64,000 nucleotides of DNA. Origin: Leeuwenhoekiella palythoae. GTDB lineage: Bacteria; Bacteroidota; Bacteroidia; Flavobacteriales; Flavobacteriaceae. The notes beneath the pieces were generated by a model that had not been told where the DNA came from, searched no databases, and worked only from the letters and a program-made list of their open reading frames with translations. A program made the translations under genes and the position numbers. This document shows, one piece after another, positions 36,442-45,767 of this stretch. Location: the NCBI RefSeq assembly GCF_900130045.1, contig NZ_FQXT01000001.1, positions 1-64,000 of the forward strand. Reading direction: 5' to 3'. How positions within the stretch are numbered: the first letter of the stretch is position 1; each line of letters opens with the position of its first letter.

Positions 36442-37182
36442 ATGAAAACATTAGCGTTTTTATCTTTTTTATTGATTACGTTTTCTTCAGTGGCACAGGA
36501 AGAGCTAATTGAAACCATGTATAATCAAACTGCCGATGAGATCATAACAAAATATATTGACAGAACCGGTGGTATTGAAGCTTGGTCTGAAATTGATGCG
36601 ATTAAGACTAAAGGTTCATTTACTCAGGGTGATTTAAGCGTGCCAATTACCATTTACAATACCCGAAGCGGAAAACAAGCGGTTGTGTTTGAATACAACA
36701 AAAAAAAAGTGACGCAGATGGCTTTTGACGGGGCTACAATGTGGACCACCAACTTTTTAACGATGGAACCTGAGATCTCCTCTGATGATATGCGTAAAAA
36801 CATGTTACTGAAACGTAATGACTTTCCATCACCGCTCTTACATTACCGGGAAAATGGTTATAAAGCAGAATATATAAGTACTGTTGCTAAAAATGGGATT
36901 GTAGCATTTAAGATCAAACTTACTCAAGAACCAAAATTTGTAAATGGTGAAGAGGTCCCTAATGAAAGTTTTTACTTTTTTGATGCGCAAAACTACTACC
37001 CTATCGCTATTGAAACTACACAGCTAGGGCAACCGGTAAGTATTACTATGAGCGATTATCAAGAGGTTGAAGGACTTTATTTTCCGTTTACGATCAGCCA
37101 GGGCGGTCAACCAATTGATGTTAAAGAAATTATTTTAAACCCTGAAATTGATTATAGTATTTTTTCTTTTCCAGAGAATTAA
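36442..37182 (+). CDS. LolA-like / outer-membrane lipoprotein-sorting-type periplasmic protein
   Basis: A 246-residue protein with signal peptide (MKTLAFLSFLLITFSSVAQ). The mature part begins with a short helix (ADEIITKYIDRTGGIEAW) followed by alternating beta strands (IKTKGSFTQ, MAFDGATMWT, YYPIAIETTQLG, FPFTISQGGQP), the layout of the LolA/LolB-like half-barrel that carries lipids or lipoproteins. The exact cargo is unknown; many Bacteroidota paralogues exist. The start at 36442 begins the signal peptide. Confidence 0.72.
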   Translation: MKTLAFLSFLLITFSSVAQEELIETMYNQTADEIITKYIDRTGGIEAWSEIDAIKTKGSFTQGDLSVPITIYNTRSGKQAVVFEYNKKKVTQMAFDGATMWTTNFLTMEPEISSDDMRKNMLLKRNDFPSPLLHYRENGYKAEYISTVAKNGIVAFKIKLTQEPKFVNGEEVPNESFYFFDAQNYYPIAIETTQLGQPVSITMSDYQEVEGLYFPFTISQGGQPIDVKEIILNPEIDYSIFSFPEN

Positions 37183-37324
37183 ATACTTCACGTAGCGCGT
37201 GTAATCAGACCTACAATTTCCGCTAAAACCTTTAATTTTAAAATGTTAAGAGTCTAACCTCATTTGGAATTTTCTGGTGTTTTCTGTAATTTTTAAGAAA
37301 TTATAGATACAAAATCGTTCTATT

Positions 37325-37558
37325 ATGAGTTCTTTACAATTTAAAAACTACCTCAAAAACTATTCAAAACAACTGCTCGCAAGTAGCTTAGTTTGGTTTA
37401 TCGGGATGTTGTTAGTGGGTTATGCCATTAGTAATTCGGCTGCGCCAGATCAACTTTCTGAACTACGATATATACCGGTTTATGCCGTCGCCTTTTTATC
37501 AACGCTTTGTGTAGGCTTGTGCCATTATCTTTATTGGCAAGACGCCGCAATGGATTAG
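37325..37558 (+). CDS. Small two-segment membrane protein of unknown function
   Basis: A 77-residue protein with hydrophobic stretches at about 17-35 (LLASSLVWFIGMLLVGYAI) and 50-70 (VYAVAFLSTLCVGLCHYLYW). No family recognised. It is followed four bases later by the convergent pcm gene. Confidence 0.65.
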   Translation: MSSLQFKNYLKNYSKQLLASSLVWFIGMLLVGYAISNSAAPDQLSELRYIPVYAVAFLSTLCVGLCHYLYWQDAAMD

Positions 37559-37561
37559 ATT

Positions 37562-38203
37562 TTAATTTTTGTCTTCAAGTAAAGGAACAAACCTAAACTC
37601 CCCATATTCTTTCTTTTCAAAATCGGTTTGTGTTTTGCGTACGATGCGTATCATCGTTTGAACGTCATCGCCCACAGGAATCACGAGTTTACCACCAATC
37701 TTAAGTTGTGCTAAAAGAGGTTTAGGAATATAAGGAGCACCCGCAGTTACGATTATACCGTCAAAAGGTGCAAATTCAGGCATTCCTAAATAGCCATCAC
37801 CAAAAGTGAGTCGCTTAGGCCGATAACCCAATTTTGACAGAAAGTTTTTAGTCTTTCTAAAAAGCTCCTGTTGGCGTTCTATAGAATACACTTTGGCGCC
37901 TACTTCACAAAGAACAGCGGTTTGATAACCACTCCCCGTACCTATTTCTAAAATTTTATCACCTTTTTTTATTTCGAGTAATTCGGTTTGAAAACCTACG
38001 GTAAAGGGTTGAGAAATGGTTTGGTCTGCTGCAATCGGGAATGCTTTATCTTGATAGGCGTGATCTTCAAAACTACTATCCATAAAAAAATGCCTCGGAA
38101 TTTTTCTAATAGCATCTAAAACAGCGGTGTTAGAAACTCCTTTTTTTTCTACAATTTGTGCGAGCAATCTACGCTTCCCTTGGTGACGAGTAGTATCCTT
38201 CAT
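37562..38203 (-). CDS. pcm: Protein-L-isoaspartate O-methyltransferase
   Basis: A 213-residue SAM-dependent methyltransferase that repairs isoaspartyl damage in proteins. It shows AFPIAADQTISQPF near 55, the SAM loop LEIGTGSGYQTAVL near 85, and FDGIIVTAGAPYIP with the C-terminal GGKLVIPVGD, all typical of Pcm. The start at 38203 (MKDTTRHQGKRRLL) fits the flavobacterial family better than the upstream Met at 38233. Confidence 0.92.
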   Translation of the reverse strand: MKDTTRHQGKRRLLAQIVEKKGVSNTAVLDAIRKIPRHFFMDSSFEDHAYQDKAFPIAADQTISQPFTVGFQTELLEIKKGDKILEIGTGSGYQTAVLCEVGAKVYSIERQQELFRKTKNFLSKLGYRPKRLTFGDGYLGMPEFAPFDGIIVTAGAPYIPKPLLAQLKIGGKLVIPVGDDVQTMIRIVRKTQTDFEKKEYGEFRFVPLLEDKN

Positions 38204-38299
38204 ACCGCTAAAATACGCAAACCACAAGCCCACTTCCTAGACAAAAACCAGCATTTTTTCAACAACAGGTAGAATGGCAAAATTCTGCATAAGAAAACC

Positions 38300-38307
38300 T
38301 ATTTTTG
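38300..38307 (+). promoter_or_regulatory. -7 promoter box upstream of the oxidoreductase-gldFG genes
   Basis: TATTTTTG matches TAnnTTTG and lies 91 bases before the ATG at 38399, leaving a leader of about 85 bases. No good -33 TTG was found at the usual distance. Confidence 0.4.
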
Positions 38308-38398
38308 TAGAAGGTCTCAATAAGATTATACTATTTACGTTGACCTTATATTCTATAAATCAATCCTTCTTAATTAAAAAGGAAAAACAACATATACT

Positions 38399-39358
38399 AT
38401 GCTTAAAGCAGGCGTACTGGGTGCGGGACACTTGGGAAAAATTCACCTTAAACTTTTAAATCAGTCAGAACGCTATGAACTCGTAGGGTTTTACGATGAA
38501 TCTGAAACTACCGCAAAAGCTGTTGCTGAAGAATTTGGCTATCATCGTTTTGACAGTATTGCGCAGCTAATTGATGCTTGCGATATAGTTGATGTGGTGA
38601 CGCCAACAACGCATCATTTTGATTGCGCAGAACAAGTCATAAAAGCCGGTAAGCATCTCTTTATAGAAAAACCTATTGCTCAAACTGTTGAGCAAGCGGT
38701 GGCCATACGTGAGCTTGCCAAAAAACACGGCGTTCGTGGTCAGGTAGGTCACGTAGAACGTTTCAATCCGGCGTTTACAGCCGTCAATCATCTTATTGAA
38801 AACCCGATGTTTATCGAGGCGCATCGCTTAGCCGAATTTAATCCCAGAGGTACTGATGTGCCGGTGGTTTTGGATTTGATGATTCACGATATTGATGCCA
38901 TTTTAAGTGTGGTTAAAAGTGAGGTGAAACACATTTCTGCCTCGGGCGTTTCAGTGATAAGTGATACACCTGATATTGCCAATGCCCGTATTGAATTTGC
39001 AAACGGATGTGTGGCTAATCTTACTGCCAGCCGCATTTCAATGAAAAAAATGCGTAAGGCACGTTTCTTTCAAAAAGATGCCTACATCTCTGTAGACTTT
39101 TTAGAGAAGAAATGCGAAGTGGTACGTATGAAAGATGCGCCTGAACAGGCAGATGACTTTGCAATGATTCTTCAGAATGCTGAAGGAGTAAAAAAACAAA
39201 TCTATTTTGACAATCCTGAGGTGGAAGAGAATAATGCTATTTTAGACGAATTAGAAGCTTTTGCCGATGCTATTGAGCAAAATACCACACCTATTGTGAG
39301 CTTAGCAAATGGCACTGAAGCCTTACGCATCGCTATGAAAATTATTGCTGATCTATAA
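38399..39358 (+). CDS. Cytoplasmic Gfo/Idh/MocA-family oxidoreductase
   Basis: A 319-residue protein with an N-terminal NAD(P)-binding motif (AGVLGAGHLGKIHLKLL), the HLFIEKPIAQT motif near 88 holding the family's conserved EKP, and a C-terminal substrate domain (DLMIHDIDAILSVV). Unlike the GH109-like copy at 7820 it has no Tat signal. The substrate is unknown. It precedes gldF by 24 bases and is probably co-transcribed with gldFG; whether it has anything to do with gliding is unclear. Confidence 0.87.
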   Translation: MLKAGVLGAGHLGKIHLKLLNQSERYELVGFYDESETTAKAVAEEFGYHRFDSIAQLIDACDIVDVVTPTTHHFDCAEQVIKAGKHLFIEKPIAQTVEQAVAIRELAKKHGVRGQVGHVERFNPAFTAVNHLIENPMFIEAHRLAEFNPRGTDVPVVLDLMIHDIDAILSVVKSEVKHISASGVSVISDTPDIANARIEFANGCVANLTASRISMKKMRKARFFQKDAYISVDFLEKKCEVVRMKDAPEQADDFAMILQNAEGVKKQIYFDNPEVEENNAILDELEAFADAIEQNTTPIVSLANGTEALRIAMKIIADL

Positions 39359-39382
39359 TATTCTGAAAAGAACCTCAAGCCT

Positions 39383-40108
39383 ATGTTAGCAATTCTGAAA
39401 AAAGAATTCCATTCATTTTTCGCTTCTCCTGTTGGCTATTTAGTTATAGGACTATTCTTAATCCTAAACGGTCTTTTTCTGTGGGTTTTTGATAATGACT
39501 TTAATCTTTTTGATTACGGTTTTGCCGACTTAACGCCTTTTTTTCAGCTCGTACCTTGGATCTTTATTTTTCTAATTCCGGCGGTTACTATGCGTAGTTT
39601 TAGTGACGAACTACGTTTGGGGACTTTAGAGTTACTTCTTACCAGACCCATTACTACCCTACAGCTTGTTTTGGGTAAGTTTTTTGGTGCACTGCTGCTC
39701 TTGATTTTGGCTTTAATTCCTACTCTTGTATACGTCTATGCTATTGATCAACTTGGTAATCCTCAGGGTAATTATGATCAAGGTGTTTTGATCGGTTCGT
39801 ACTTGGGGCTTCTCTTTTTAGCTGCTACATATACTGCCATCGGCATTTTTGCATCTACGCTCTCTGAGAATCAAATTGTTGCTTTTTTAATTGCTGCGCT
39901 TTTATGCTTTCTATTTTACTTTGGATTCAATGGAATTGCAGACGCGCTGAATATCGAAATTTTAAAAAGTCTGAGTTTGCAAATGCACTTTGAAAGCATT
40001 GGCCGCGGAGTAATAGACAGTAGAGATCTTGTTTATTTTTTGAGCATAACTTCTGTTTTTGTTGGGCTTACCGTTTTAAAACTTGAATCAAAATCTGTGA
40101 AGGGATGA
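39383..40108 (+). CDS. gldF: Gliding motility ABC transporter permease GldF
   Basis: A 241-residue inner membrane protein with six hydrophobic segments. MLAILKKEFHSFFASPVGYL and MRSFSDELRLGTLELLLTRP are hallmarks of GldF-type ABC-2 permeases. With GldG and the ATPase GldA (encoded elsewhere) it forms an ABC transporter needed for gliding in some Flavobacteriia. Its stop overlaps the gldG ATG by 4 bases. Confidence 0.93.
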   Translation: MLAILKKEFHSFFASPVGYLVIGLFLILNGLFLWVFDNDFNLFDYGFADLTPFFQLVPWIFIFLIPAVTMRSFSDELRLGTLELLLTRPITTLQLVLGKFFGALLLLILALIPTLVYVYAIDQLGNPQGNYDQGVLIGSYLGLLFLAATYTAIGIFASTLSENQIVAFLIAALLCFLFYFGFNGIADALNIEILKSLSLQMHFESIGRGVIDSRDLVYFLSITSVFVGLTVLKLESKSVKG

Positions 40109-41784
40109 TCAAGTCAAACTCAAAAAATTTAATTTTTGTAGCGATCGTTCTGATCGTATTAGTTTTATCTCAGTCCTTCAATTTCAGACTTGATTTAACA
40201 GCTGACGGTCGTTATACGCTATCTGAAACATCAAAAAATATCATTGCTAAAGCACAGGATCAGATAGTTGTTGACGTATTTCTTTCAGGAAATGTGCCTG
40301 ATGCTTTTCAAAAATTACAAATTGAAACACGCCAACTGCTTGAGGAATATGCTTCTCAAAATACAAACATCAAATTTGCATTTGTAAATCCTGTTCCCGA
40401 CGGAGTTTCTCCAGAGCAAATCGCTCAGGATTTCAACAATCGCGGAATGCGCCCAGAGCAGGTACAGCTTAGAGATAATGGAAAAGTAAGTCAGGAGTTT
40501 ATATTTCCTTGGGCTTTGGTCTCATATAAAGGTAAAAGTATCCCTGTCCCGCTGTTGAAGAAAAGCCTGGGAGCCGCACCAGATCAACTCGTAAGCAGAT
40601 CGGTTCAAAATCTGGAGTATGCATTCTCTAACGGATTTTATAAAGCGCTCAACCCAAAAAGTAAGCGTATTGCTGTTTTAAAAGGAAACGGCGAACTTGA
40701 TGATAAATACATTGCCGACTTTTTCAAGACGCTTAGAGAACGGTATTTTATTGCGCCTTTCCCTTTAGATTCTATCGCGCAAACCCCGGATACTGTACTT
40801 ACTGCGCTTAATAAGTTTGATCTTGTAGTTGCTGCAAAACCAACTAAGGCTTTTAGTGATGCCGAAAAGTATGCGTTAGATCAATTTATTATGCACGGCG
40901 GAAAATCATTATTTCTGCTCGATCAAGTAGCGATGGAGACTGACAGTTTGTATCTGCGTGATGGTATGGCGCTGGCTACCGCAAGACAACTTAATCTAGA
41001 TGATTTTTTCTTTAAGTACGGCTTACGCATCAATCCTGTTTTAATTGAAGATCTCTACGCAGCACCCCTGGTATTAGCGAGTGGAGAAGCCGCAAATTCA
41101 CAATATACGCAACTCCCCTGGTTCTATTATCCGCTAGTGACGCCCGCTGAGAATCATCCTATAAACACCAATATTGATAATCCCATTGCATTTGAATACG
41201 CAAATCAAATTGATTTATTAAATACAGATTTACAACAAACCGTATTGCTTCAAAGCTCTGTACTTTCTAAGGTAAATGGAGTGCCTGCACCGGTAAGTCT
41301 AGAATCTATTACCACAGAACCCAGCCCCGAGCAATATGCCGCAGGAGCACAAAATCTGGCGGTTTTAGTTGAGGGGAAATTTACTTCGGCGTTTAAAAAT
41401 AGAATTCTTCCGTTAGAAAATCTGAGGGAACCTTTTCGCGAAAGCGCAATAAAAAATACCGCAATGATCGTGGTTGCTGATGGTGATCTTATTAAAAATG
41501 ATCTGGATCAAAACGGCAGACCTTTAGAATTAGGATTTGACAAATTCACATTTAAAGAGTACGGAAATAAAGAATTTTTACTCAATGCTGTCAATTACCT
41601 TCTTGACGATAATGGTCTTATTAACATTAGAAGCAAGAGTATAAATCTTCCTGCACTTGATATTCAAAAAATATCAAATGACCGCGCCACTTGGCAAGCC
41701 TTGACAATAGGGCTTCCGCTAGTGTTTCTCGCTGTGTTTGCTCTAATTTATACAGCGCTGAGACGGCGTAAATATCGGGCCTAA
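40105..41784 (+). CDS. gldG: Gliding motility ABC transporter auxiliary protein GldG
   Basis: A 559-residue protein with one N-terminal and one C-terminal membrane segment and a large periplasmic part. FRLDLTADGRYTLSETSK near 30 and VDVFLSGNVPDAFQKLQIETRQLL are family signatures. The DUF4350-like substrate domain continues to about 500, followed by the LVFLAVFALIYTALRRRKYR anchor. Partner of GldF, with a 4-base gene overlap. The gldF-gldG-dnaN order recurs in flavobacteria. Confidence 0.93.
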   Translation: MIKSNSKNLIFVAIVLIVLVLSQSFNFRLDLTADGRYTLSETSKNIIAKAQDQIVVDVFLSGNVPDAFQKLQIETRQLLEEYASQNTNIKFAFVNPVPDGVSPEQIAQDFNNRGMRPEQVQLRDNGKVSQEFIFPWALVSYKGKSIPVPLLKKSLGAAPDQLVSRSVQNLEYAFSNGFYKALNPKSKRIAVLKGNGELDDKYIADFFKTLRERYFIAPFPLDSIAQTPDTVLTALNKFDLVVAAKPTKAFSDAEKYALDQFIMHGGKSLFLLDQVAMETDSLYLRDGMALATARQLNLDDFFFKYGLRINPVLIEDLYAAPLVLASGEAANSQYTQLPWFYYPLVTPAENHPINTNIDNPIAFEYANQIDLLNTDLQQTVLLQSSVLSKVNGVPAPVSLESITTEPSPEQYAAGAQNLAVLVEGKFTSAFKNRILPLENLREPFRESAIKNTAMIVVADGDLIKNDLDQNGRPLELGFDKFTFKEYGNKEFLLNAVNYLLDDNGLINIRSKSINLPALDIQKISNDRATWQALTIGLPLVFLAVFALIYTALRRRKYRA

Positions 41785-41823
41785 GTGTTAATAAGTTTGT
41801 TTCGGCAAAAACGGCTATTACGA

Positions 41824-41831
41824 TATCTTTG
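41824..41831 (+). promoter_or_regulatory. -7 promoter box of dnaN
   Basis: TATCTTTG matches TAnnTTTG and lies 92 bases before the dnaN start, with a TTTG at 41796-41799 as a possible, slightly distant -33 element. Confidence 0.5.
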
Positions 41832-41922
41832 TGAGGCTGTGTGACAGCTAAAAAATAAAATTGTCAACCCATTTGAATTCTAGTTTTGACCTCGTGTCAA
41901 AGAGCATAAACAGCTTTTTCTT

Positions 41923-43041
41923 ATGAAATTTATTGTATCAAGTTCTTACCTTTTAAAGCAATTACAGGTTTTAGGCGGGGTAATCAATAACAGTAACACG
42001 CTTCCTATTTTAGATAACTTTTTGTTTGAATTAGAAGAAAGCACTTTAAAAGTTTCGGCTTCTGATTTAGAAACTACAATGATCGCAACCCTAGAGGTTG
42101 AGTCTGATGACAGCGGAAGTATTGCAGTACCGGCACGTTTACTGCTCGATACATTAAAGACCTTTCCAGAACAACCGCTTACGTTTGTTGCAGGTGATAA
42201 TAACACGATAGAAATTAGTTCTAATCACGGTAAGTATGCGTTAGCCTATGCCTCTGGAGAAGAGTTCCCTAATGCCGTTGAATTAGATGATCCTAGCAAA
42301 GTTAGCATTCCTGCAGGAGTGCTTGCAACCGCTGTAAGCAATACTATTTTTGCTACAGGAAATGACGACCTTAGACCGGTAATGAGCGGTGTTTTCTTTC
42401 AGTTTGATACCGAAGGATTAACCTTTGTAGCTACAGATGCGCACAAACTGGTTAAATACGGTCGTACTGATGTGCAGGCCAATCAAACCGCTGAATTCAT
42501 CATGCCTAAAAAACCTTTAAATCTTTTAAAAGGAATTTTAGCATCAAGTGATGATGACATCAGTGTTGAGTACAACGACTCAAATGCAAAATTTAGCTTT
42601 GATAATGTGCAACTACTTTGCCGCTTGATCGATGGAAAATACCCAAATTATGAGGCGGTAATTCCTAAGGAGAATCCTAATAAACTCGTGATTGATCGTA
42701 ACCAGTTTTTAAACTCGGTACGTAGGGTATCTATTTTCTCAAATAAGACAACACATCAAATCCGTTTAAAGATTGCGGGAGCAGAACTTAATATTTCTGC
42801 GGAAGATGTTGACTATAGCAATAAAGCCGAAGAGCGTTTAACCTGTGATTATCAAGGAGATGATATGCAAATAGGTTTTAACAGTAGATTTCTGGTAGAA
42901 ATGCTTAATAATTTAAATGCCAACGATGTTTCCTTAGAAATGTCGTTACCTAACCGCGCCGGGATTTTAACTCCGGTTGATGGTCTAGATGAAGGTGAAA
43001 AAGTAACGATGCTGGTGATGCCGGTTATGCTTAATAATTAA
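41923..43041 (+). CDS. dnaN: DNA polymerase III beta subunit (sliding clamp)
   Basis: A 372-residue clamp protein, the usual length, with three topologically similar domains. MKFIVSSSYLLKQLQVLGGV, TLPILDNFLFEL, FVATDAHKLVKYGRT and the closing VTMLVMPVMLNN are typical. It forms the ring that tethers the replicative polymerase to DNA. It stands alone with its own promoter box and a terminator after it, unlike the dnaA-dnaN arrangement of many bacteria. Confidence 0.97.
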   Translation: MKFIVSSSYLLKQLQVLGGVINNSNTLPILDNFLFELEESTLKVSASDLETTMIATLEVESDDSGSIAVPARLLLDTLKTFPEQPLTFVAGDNNTIEISSNHGKYALAYASGEEFPNAVELDDPSKVSIPAGVLATAVSNTIFATGNDDLRPVMSGVFFQFDTEGLTFVATDAHKLVKYGRTDVQANQTAEFIMPKKPLNLLKGILASSDDDISVEYNDSNAKFSFDNVQLLCRLIDGKYPNYEAVIPKENPNKLVIDRNQFLNSVRRVSIFSNKTTHQIRLKIAGAELNISAEDVDYSNKAEERLTCDYQGDDMQIGFNSRFLVEMLNNLNANDVSLEMSLPNRAGILTPVDGLDEGEKVTMLVMPVMLNN

Positions 43042-43076
43042 GAGTAAGAAGGATAAGTAAGTACCTTTTATTTTAG

Positions 43077-43115
43077 AAGCGTTCTTGTGAGCAATTACAA
43101 GAGCGCTTTGTTATT
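43077..43115 (+). terminator. Terminator after dnaN
   Basis: Arms AAGCGTTCTTGT and ACAAGAGCGCTT pair with a single G-T wobble over an eight-base loop, followed by a T-rich run. Confidence 0.75.
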
Positions 43116-43223
43116 TTATAAAAAACTGAAAAACAATAGATTATTGTTTTATTAAAAATTTCGCACTACATTTAAATACCCTTTGATCTCCTAGCAAATC
43201 CCCGATAATTAAATTCTTATACT

Positions 43224-43823
43224 ATGAGAAGAGATTTTTTATCTGGTTTAGCTTTAGGTATTTTGGTAGGTCTCATAATCGGGCTATCTATTGCACAAGT
43301 TACGGGCATTATTTTAGGAGCACTTACTTCTCTTTTAGCAGCTTTCTTTGGCTTGCGCCCCGATAAAGAAGGCGAAAGTGGCAATAAAATAATTATTGGC
43401 AGCTTTAGTCTAGGGTGCTTTACTGCTTTACTTTTGGGCATTTTCTTACGTACGCACGACGTTCTGGCCCCTTCCCTTCAAAATGAGATCGCCCTTTATA
43501 AATCGGTTAATTTTTCAGATGAGGAAATAAAAGAACTGATTTACTTCAAACATTTCGGACTTGTTGCTAATCAAAAGCTGTCTTTTAATAAAGAAGCTGC
43601 AAACGCAAATGCGCTCAAAAGCACACTACTGATGGCTGATGAAAATGATCTAGCGCTTTGCGCAGTAGAGGTCGAAGATTTATCACTCATAGAGATCGAA
43701 GAACTCTTTATTGCTTCCGGCGGAAAGTTTCTAAGACTGTTTAACCAACTTCAACAAAATAGTATGGATGATAGCGAATTAAAATCTTCCGTACTTCTAA
43801 TTAAGGAATTGCTATGCGAATAA
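43224..43823 (+). CDS. Membrane protein of unknown function preceding a trypsin-like protease
   Basis: A 199-residue protein with two N-terminal hydrophobic blocks (about 5-45, glycine-rich, and 58-75) and a soluble C-terminal domain rich in acidic residues and leucine. The glycine-rich first block resembles paired small membrane helices. No known family recognised. It overlaps the protease gene by 10 bases, so the two products are likely linked in function. Confidence 0.75.
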   Translation: MRRDFLSGLALGILVGLIIGLSIAQVTGIILGALTSLLAAFFGLRPDKEGESGNKIIIGSFSLGCFTALLLGIFLRTHDVLAPSLQNEIALYKSVNFSDEEIKELIYFKHFGLVANQKLSFNKEAANANALKSTLLMADENDLALCAVEVEDLSLIEIEELFIASGGKFLRLFNQLQQNSMDDSELKSSVLLIKELLCE

Positions 43824-44605
43824 TGCTATTACTCTTAAGCCTGTGCTGCTTAAATTCCGTTGTGTTTGGTGGTGTTAAAGAAGAGATCAGCAAAACTATT
43901 GTGCGGGTAAAATCAGGCAATAAATATTCTACCGGATTTTTCTACGGAAATGGCAATCAAATCATAGCTACTTTACATTCGATTGGTAACCCAGATCAGA
44001 TTGAAGTTTTTATTCCTTCTGAAAAATCGTGGTGCTCTGTGAGACTGAACCGAATTTCTAAAAAATCAGATTTGGTCTTGCTGAGTCTTTCGGAATGCAT
44101 TTCCGCAAACTATTTAAAACCTGAAAACATTACCACATCTACCATTGATACTAAAGTGTTCACCGTAGGTTATTATGGAAGTAACGACAAATACCAAGAT
44201 CGTGATTTTACTGTTGGTTTAATAGAAGGTAAACGCCTTAAAGACCTCTTAGAGCCGTCTGCAGAACAAGAGATCAGATCGCTTGGCTTTCCTTCCCTAG
44301 ACACCGAAATTGTTTATTTAAAAGGTCAGCTGCTACACGGATTTTCGGGTTCTCCCATTGTTGACTACCGCGGAAAACTGATAGGAATTGCAGACGGAGG
44401 TTTAGAAAATGGCGCTGCCGGAATCAGTTGGTGCATTACAGCTTCCGCCTTAAACGACCTCAAAAATGCAACCGATGCATTTCCCAGATCTAGTCTCAAA
44501 AAGGTAAATACCCTCTTCGCCGAAGAAATCCCCCCGTCAAACGCCAAAACTGTGAGTAATGGACAATTCTCATTTCAACTGATAAAATCCCGAACTTTTA
44601 AATAA
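43814..44605 (+). CDS. Secreted trypsin-like (HtrA-type) serine protease domain
   Basis: A 263-residue protein with signal peptide (MRIMLLLLSLCCLNSVVFG) and a chymotrypsin-fold domain. The catalytic triad can be read as His in ATLHSIG, Asp in SDLVLLSLS, and Ser in GFSGSPIVD. No PDZ domain follows. The stop at 44605 is followed in the same frame by well-formed coding sequence (LDATGNYTQYPEM) running into the gene at 44642, so this may be the front half of a longer protein of about 450 residues cut by a TAA codon. It overlaps the upstream membrane protein gene by 10 bases. Confidence 0.8.
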   Translation: MRIMLLLLSLCCLNSVVFGGVKEEISKTIVRVKSGNKYSTGFFYGNGNQIIATLHSIGNPDQIEVFIPSEKSWCSVRLNRISKKSDLVLLSLSECISANYLKPENITTSTIDTKVFTVGYYGSNDKYQDRDFTVGLIEGKRLKDLLEPSAEQEIRSLGFPSLDTEIVYLKGQLLHGFSGSPIVDYRGKLIGIADGGLENGAAGISWCITASALNDLKNATDAFPRSSLKKVNTLFAEEIPPSNAKTVSNGQFSFQLIKSRTFK

Positions 44606-45163
44606 CTAGATGCTACGGGCAATTATACACAATACCCTGAAATGGGTATGTATCAGATAATGCAAGCGCTTGATCAGGAAGGCATAGCGTATAACAATTT
44701 TAGTTTTGATATTTATCTCGAAGCTACAACCGGAGCCACAATAGCGCTCCCAAAAGGAATGGAATTAAAACAAGAAAACGGACTGTTTTACGCCACAACT
44801 TATGATAATCAAGTTGTGATCTTAATCGCGTTATATGAAACCTATGACGTTATGCAAATGTCTTTAGAGTTTGAAAATATGTTACAAGCAGCTACCGGCG
44901 TTTACACGTGGCAACTAGATTCACGTATGTCTTTTCTAATTCCTTATTACAGACCAGATAATGTGGTTATTAACAGGAAATCCTTTTTTAACTATCAACC
45001 TAATCGTTATCTTATAGAAGCGCTTGCAGCTAAAGAATTTACATTTTTTGGAGTGGCTACGGTTTTTAAAGAATCCTTCGATTTTAATACTTATGAATTT
45101 ACTGATCAAGATCTTGCCGCTCAATTTGTATTAGCGCTTCAGTTGACCACGTTCACTAACTAA
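44606..45163 (+). CDS. Protein of unknown function, possibly the detached C-terminal half of the upstream protease
   Basis: The frame is open from just after the protease stop to 45163. Met codons at 44642 and 44648 give about 173 residues, but the preceding 12 codons look coding and are in frame with the protease. No domain recognised; the text (MYQIMQALDQEGIAYNNFSF) suggests a small soluble alpha/beta domain. If the TAA at 44603-44605 is real, this part needs its own start; if it is an error, the two are one gene. A terminator follows. Confidence 0.6.
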   Translation, partial: LDATGNYTQYPEMGMYQIMQALDQEGIAYNNFSFDIYLEATTGATIALPKGMELKQENGLFYATTYDNQVVILIALYETYDVMQMSLEFENMLQAATGVYTWQLDSRMSFLIPYYRPDNVVINRKSFFNYQPNRYLIEALAAKEFTFFGVATVFKESFDFNTYEFTDQDLAAQFVLALQLTTFTN

Positions 45164-45198
45164 AAAAGGCTCAACATTCTGTTGAGTCTCTTTTTTTT
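45162..45198 (+). terminator. Terminator after the protease operon
   Basis: GGCTCAAC, five-base loop, GTTGAGTC, then a run of eight T. A-rich on the other side, so it may also serve the convergent lipoprotein gene. Confidence 0.85.
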
Positions 45199-45213
45199 AC
45201 TTCTGTATGAGCA

Positions 45214-45654
45214 TTATTCAAAGGTGTAATACAATCCTGGACCGTCACAACTTTGCCAAGTACTCTGCACACTATCTGAGGTGGTATACATAAGTAATTC
45301 TACTGAATCTCCGGTACAATTACCTACCAATTCGCCATCTGAATCGTGAGTAAATTGTAGATATTTATCACTGTTGATCATTACAATATCAAATGTACCT
45401 TCAGATTTTAAAGTTTGTCCATCACGCTCTCTAACCTTTGTAAAATGCATTTCAGGGCCTAAAATATAGTATTCCTGCCACGCCATTTCGGCTCCCGTGG
45501 TTTCAGAATTCCGAATCTGTCCGCTCATTTTAACTAAGTTAAGTCGAACCGTTGCGGTTTCTTGAACGAGGTTAGTTGTTGCAGTGTTATTATCATCAGT
45601 ACATGAGCTCAAACTCAATAGCATAAAACTGAAGAAAAGTAATCTAAACATCAT
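45214..45654 (-). CDS. Small lipoprotein of unknown function
   Basis: A 146-residue protein with a lipobox (LLSLSSCTDD, lipid on the Cys near 18) followed by a beta-rich domain with two later cysteines (GNCTGD, QSCDGPG) that may form a disulfide. No family recognised beyond generic Bacteroidota surface or periplasmic lipoproteins. It lies convergent to the protease operon and downstream of the gltD terminator. Confidence 0.75.
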   Translation of the reverse strand: MMFRLLFFSFMLLSLSSCTDDNNTATTNLVQETATVRLNLVKMSGQIRNSETTGAEMAWQEYYILGPEMHFTKVRERDGQTLKSEGTFDIVMINSDKYLQFTHDSDGELVGNCTGDSVELLMYTTSDSVQSTWQSCDGPGLYYTFE

Positions 45655-45710
45655 GGAGAATATTTTCTTTTAAGATGCTTAGAACTTAAAAAGGTTGCGT
45701 TTAGTATATA

Positions 45711-45743
45711 AAAAAAGCCTGAAGATTAATAACCTTCAGGCTT
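45711..45743. terminator. Terminator after gltD
   Basis: AAGCCTGAAG and CTTCAGGCTT pair over a loop, with an A run on the left that gives a T run on the minus strand: a terminator for gltBD. Confidence 0.85.
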
Positions 45744-45767
45744 ACAGAAAATTAAGTCTAAAAATAA

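Noticed and set aside
38399-39358. A second GH109-like enzyme
   Set aside because: This Gfo/Idh/MocA protein lacks the Tat signal and the THG and GHGGMDYF signatures of GH109 seen at 7820, so it was kept as a generic cytoplasmic oxidoreductase.
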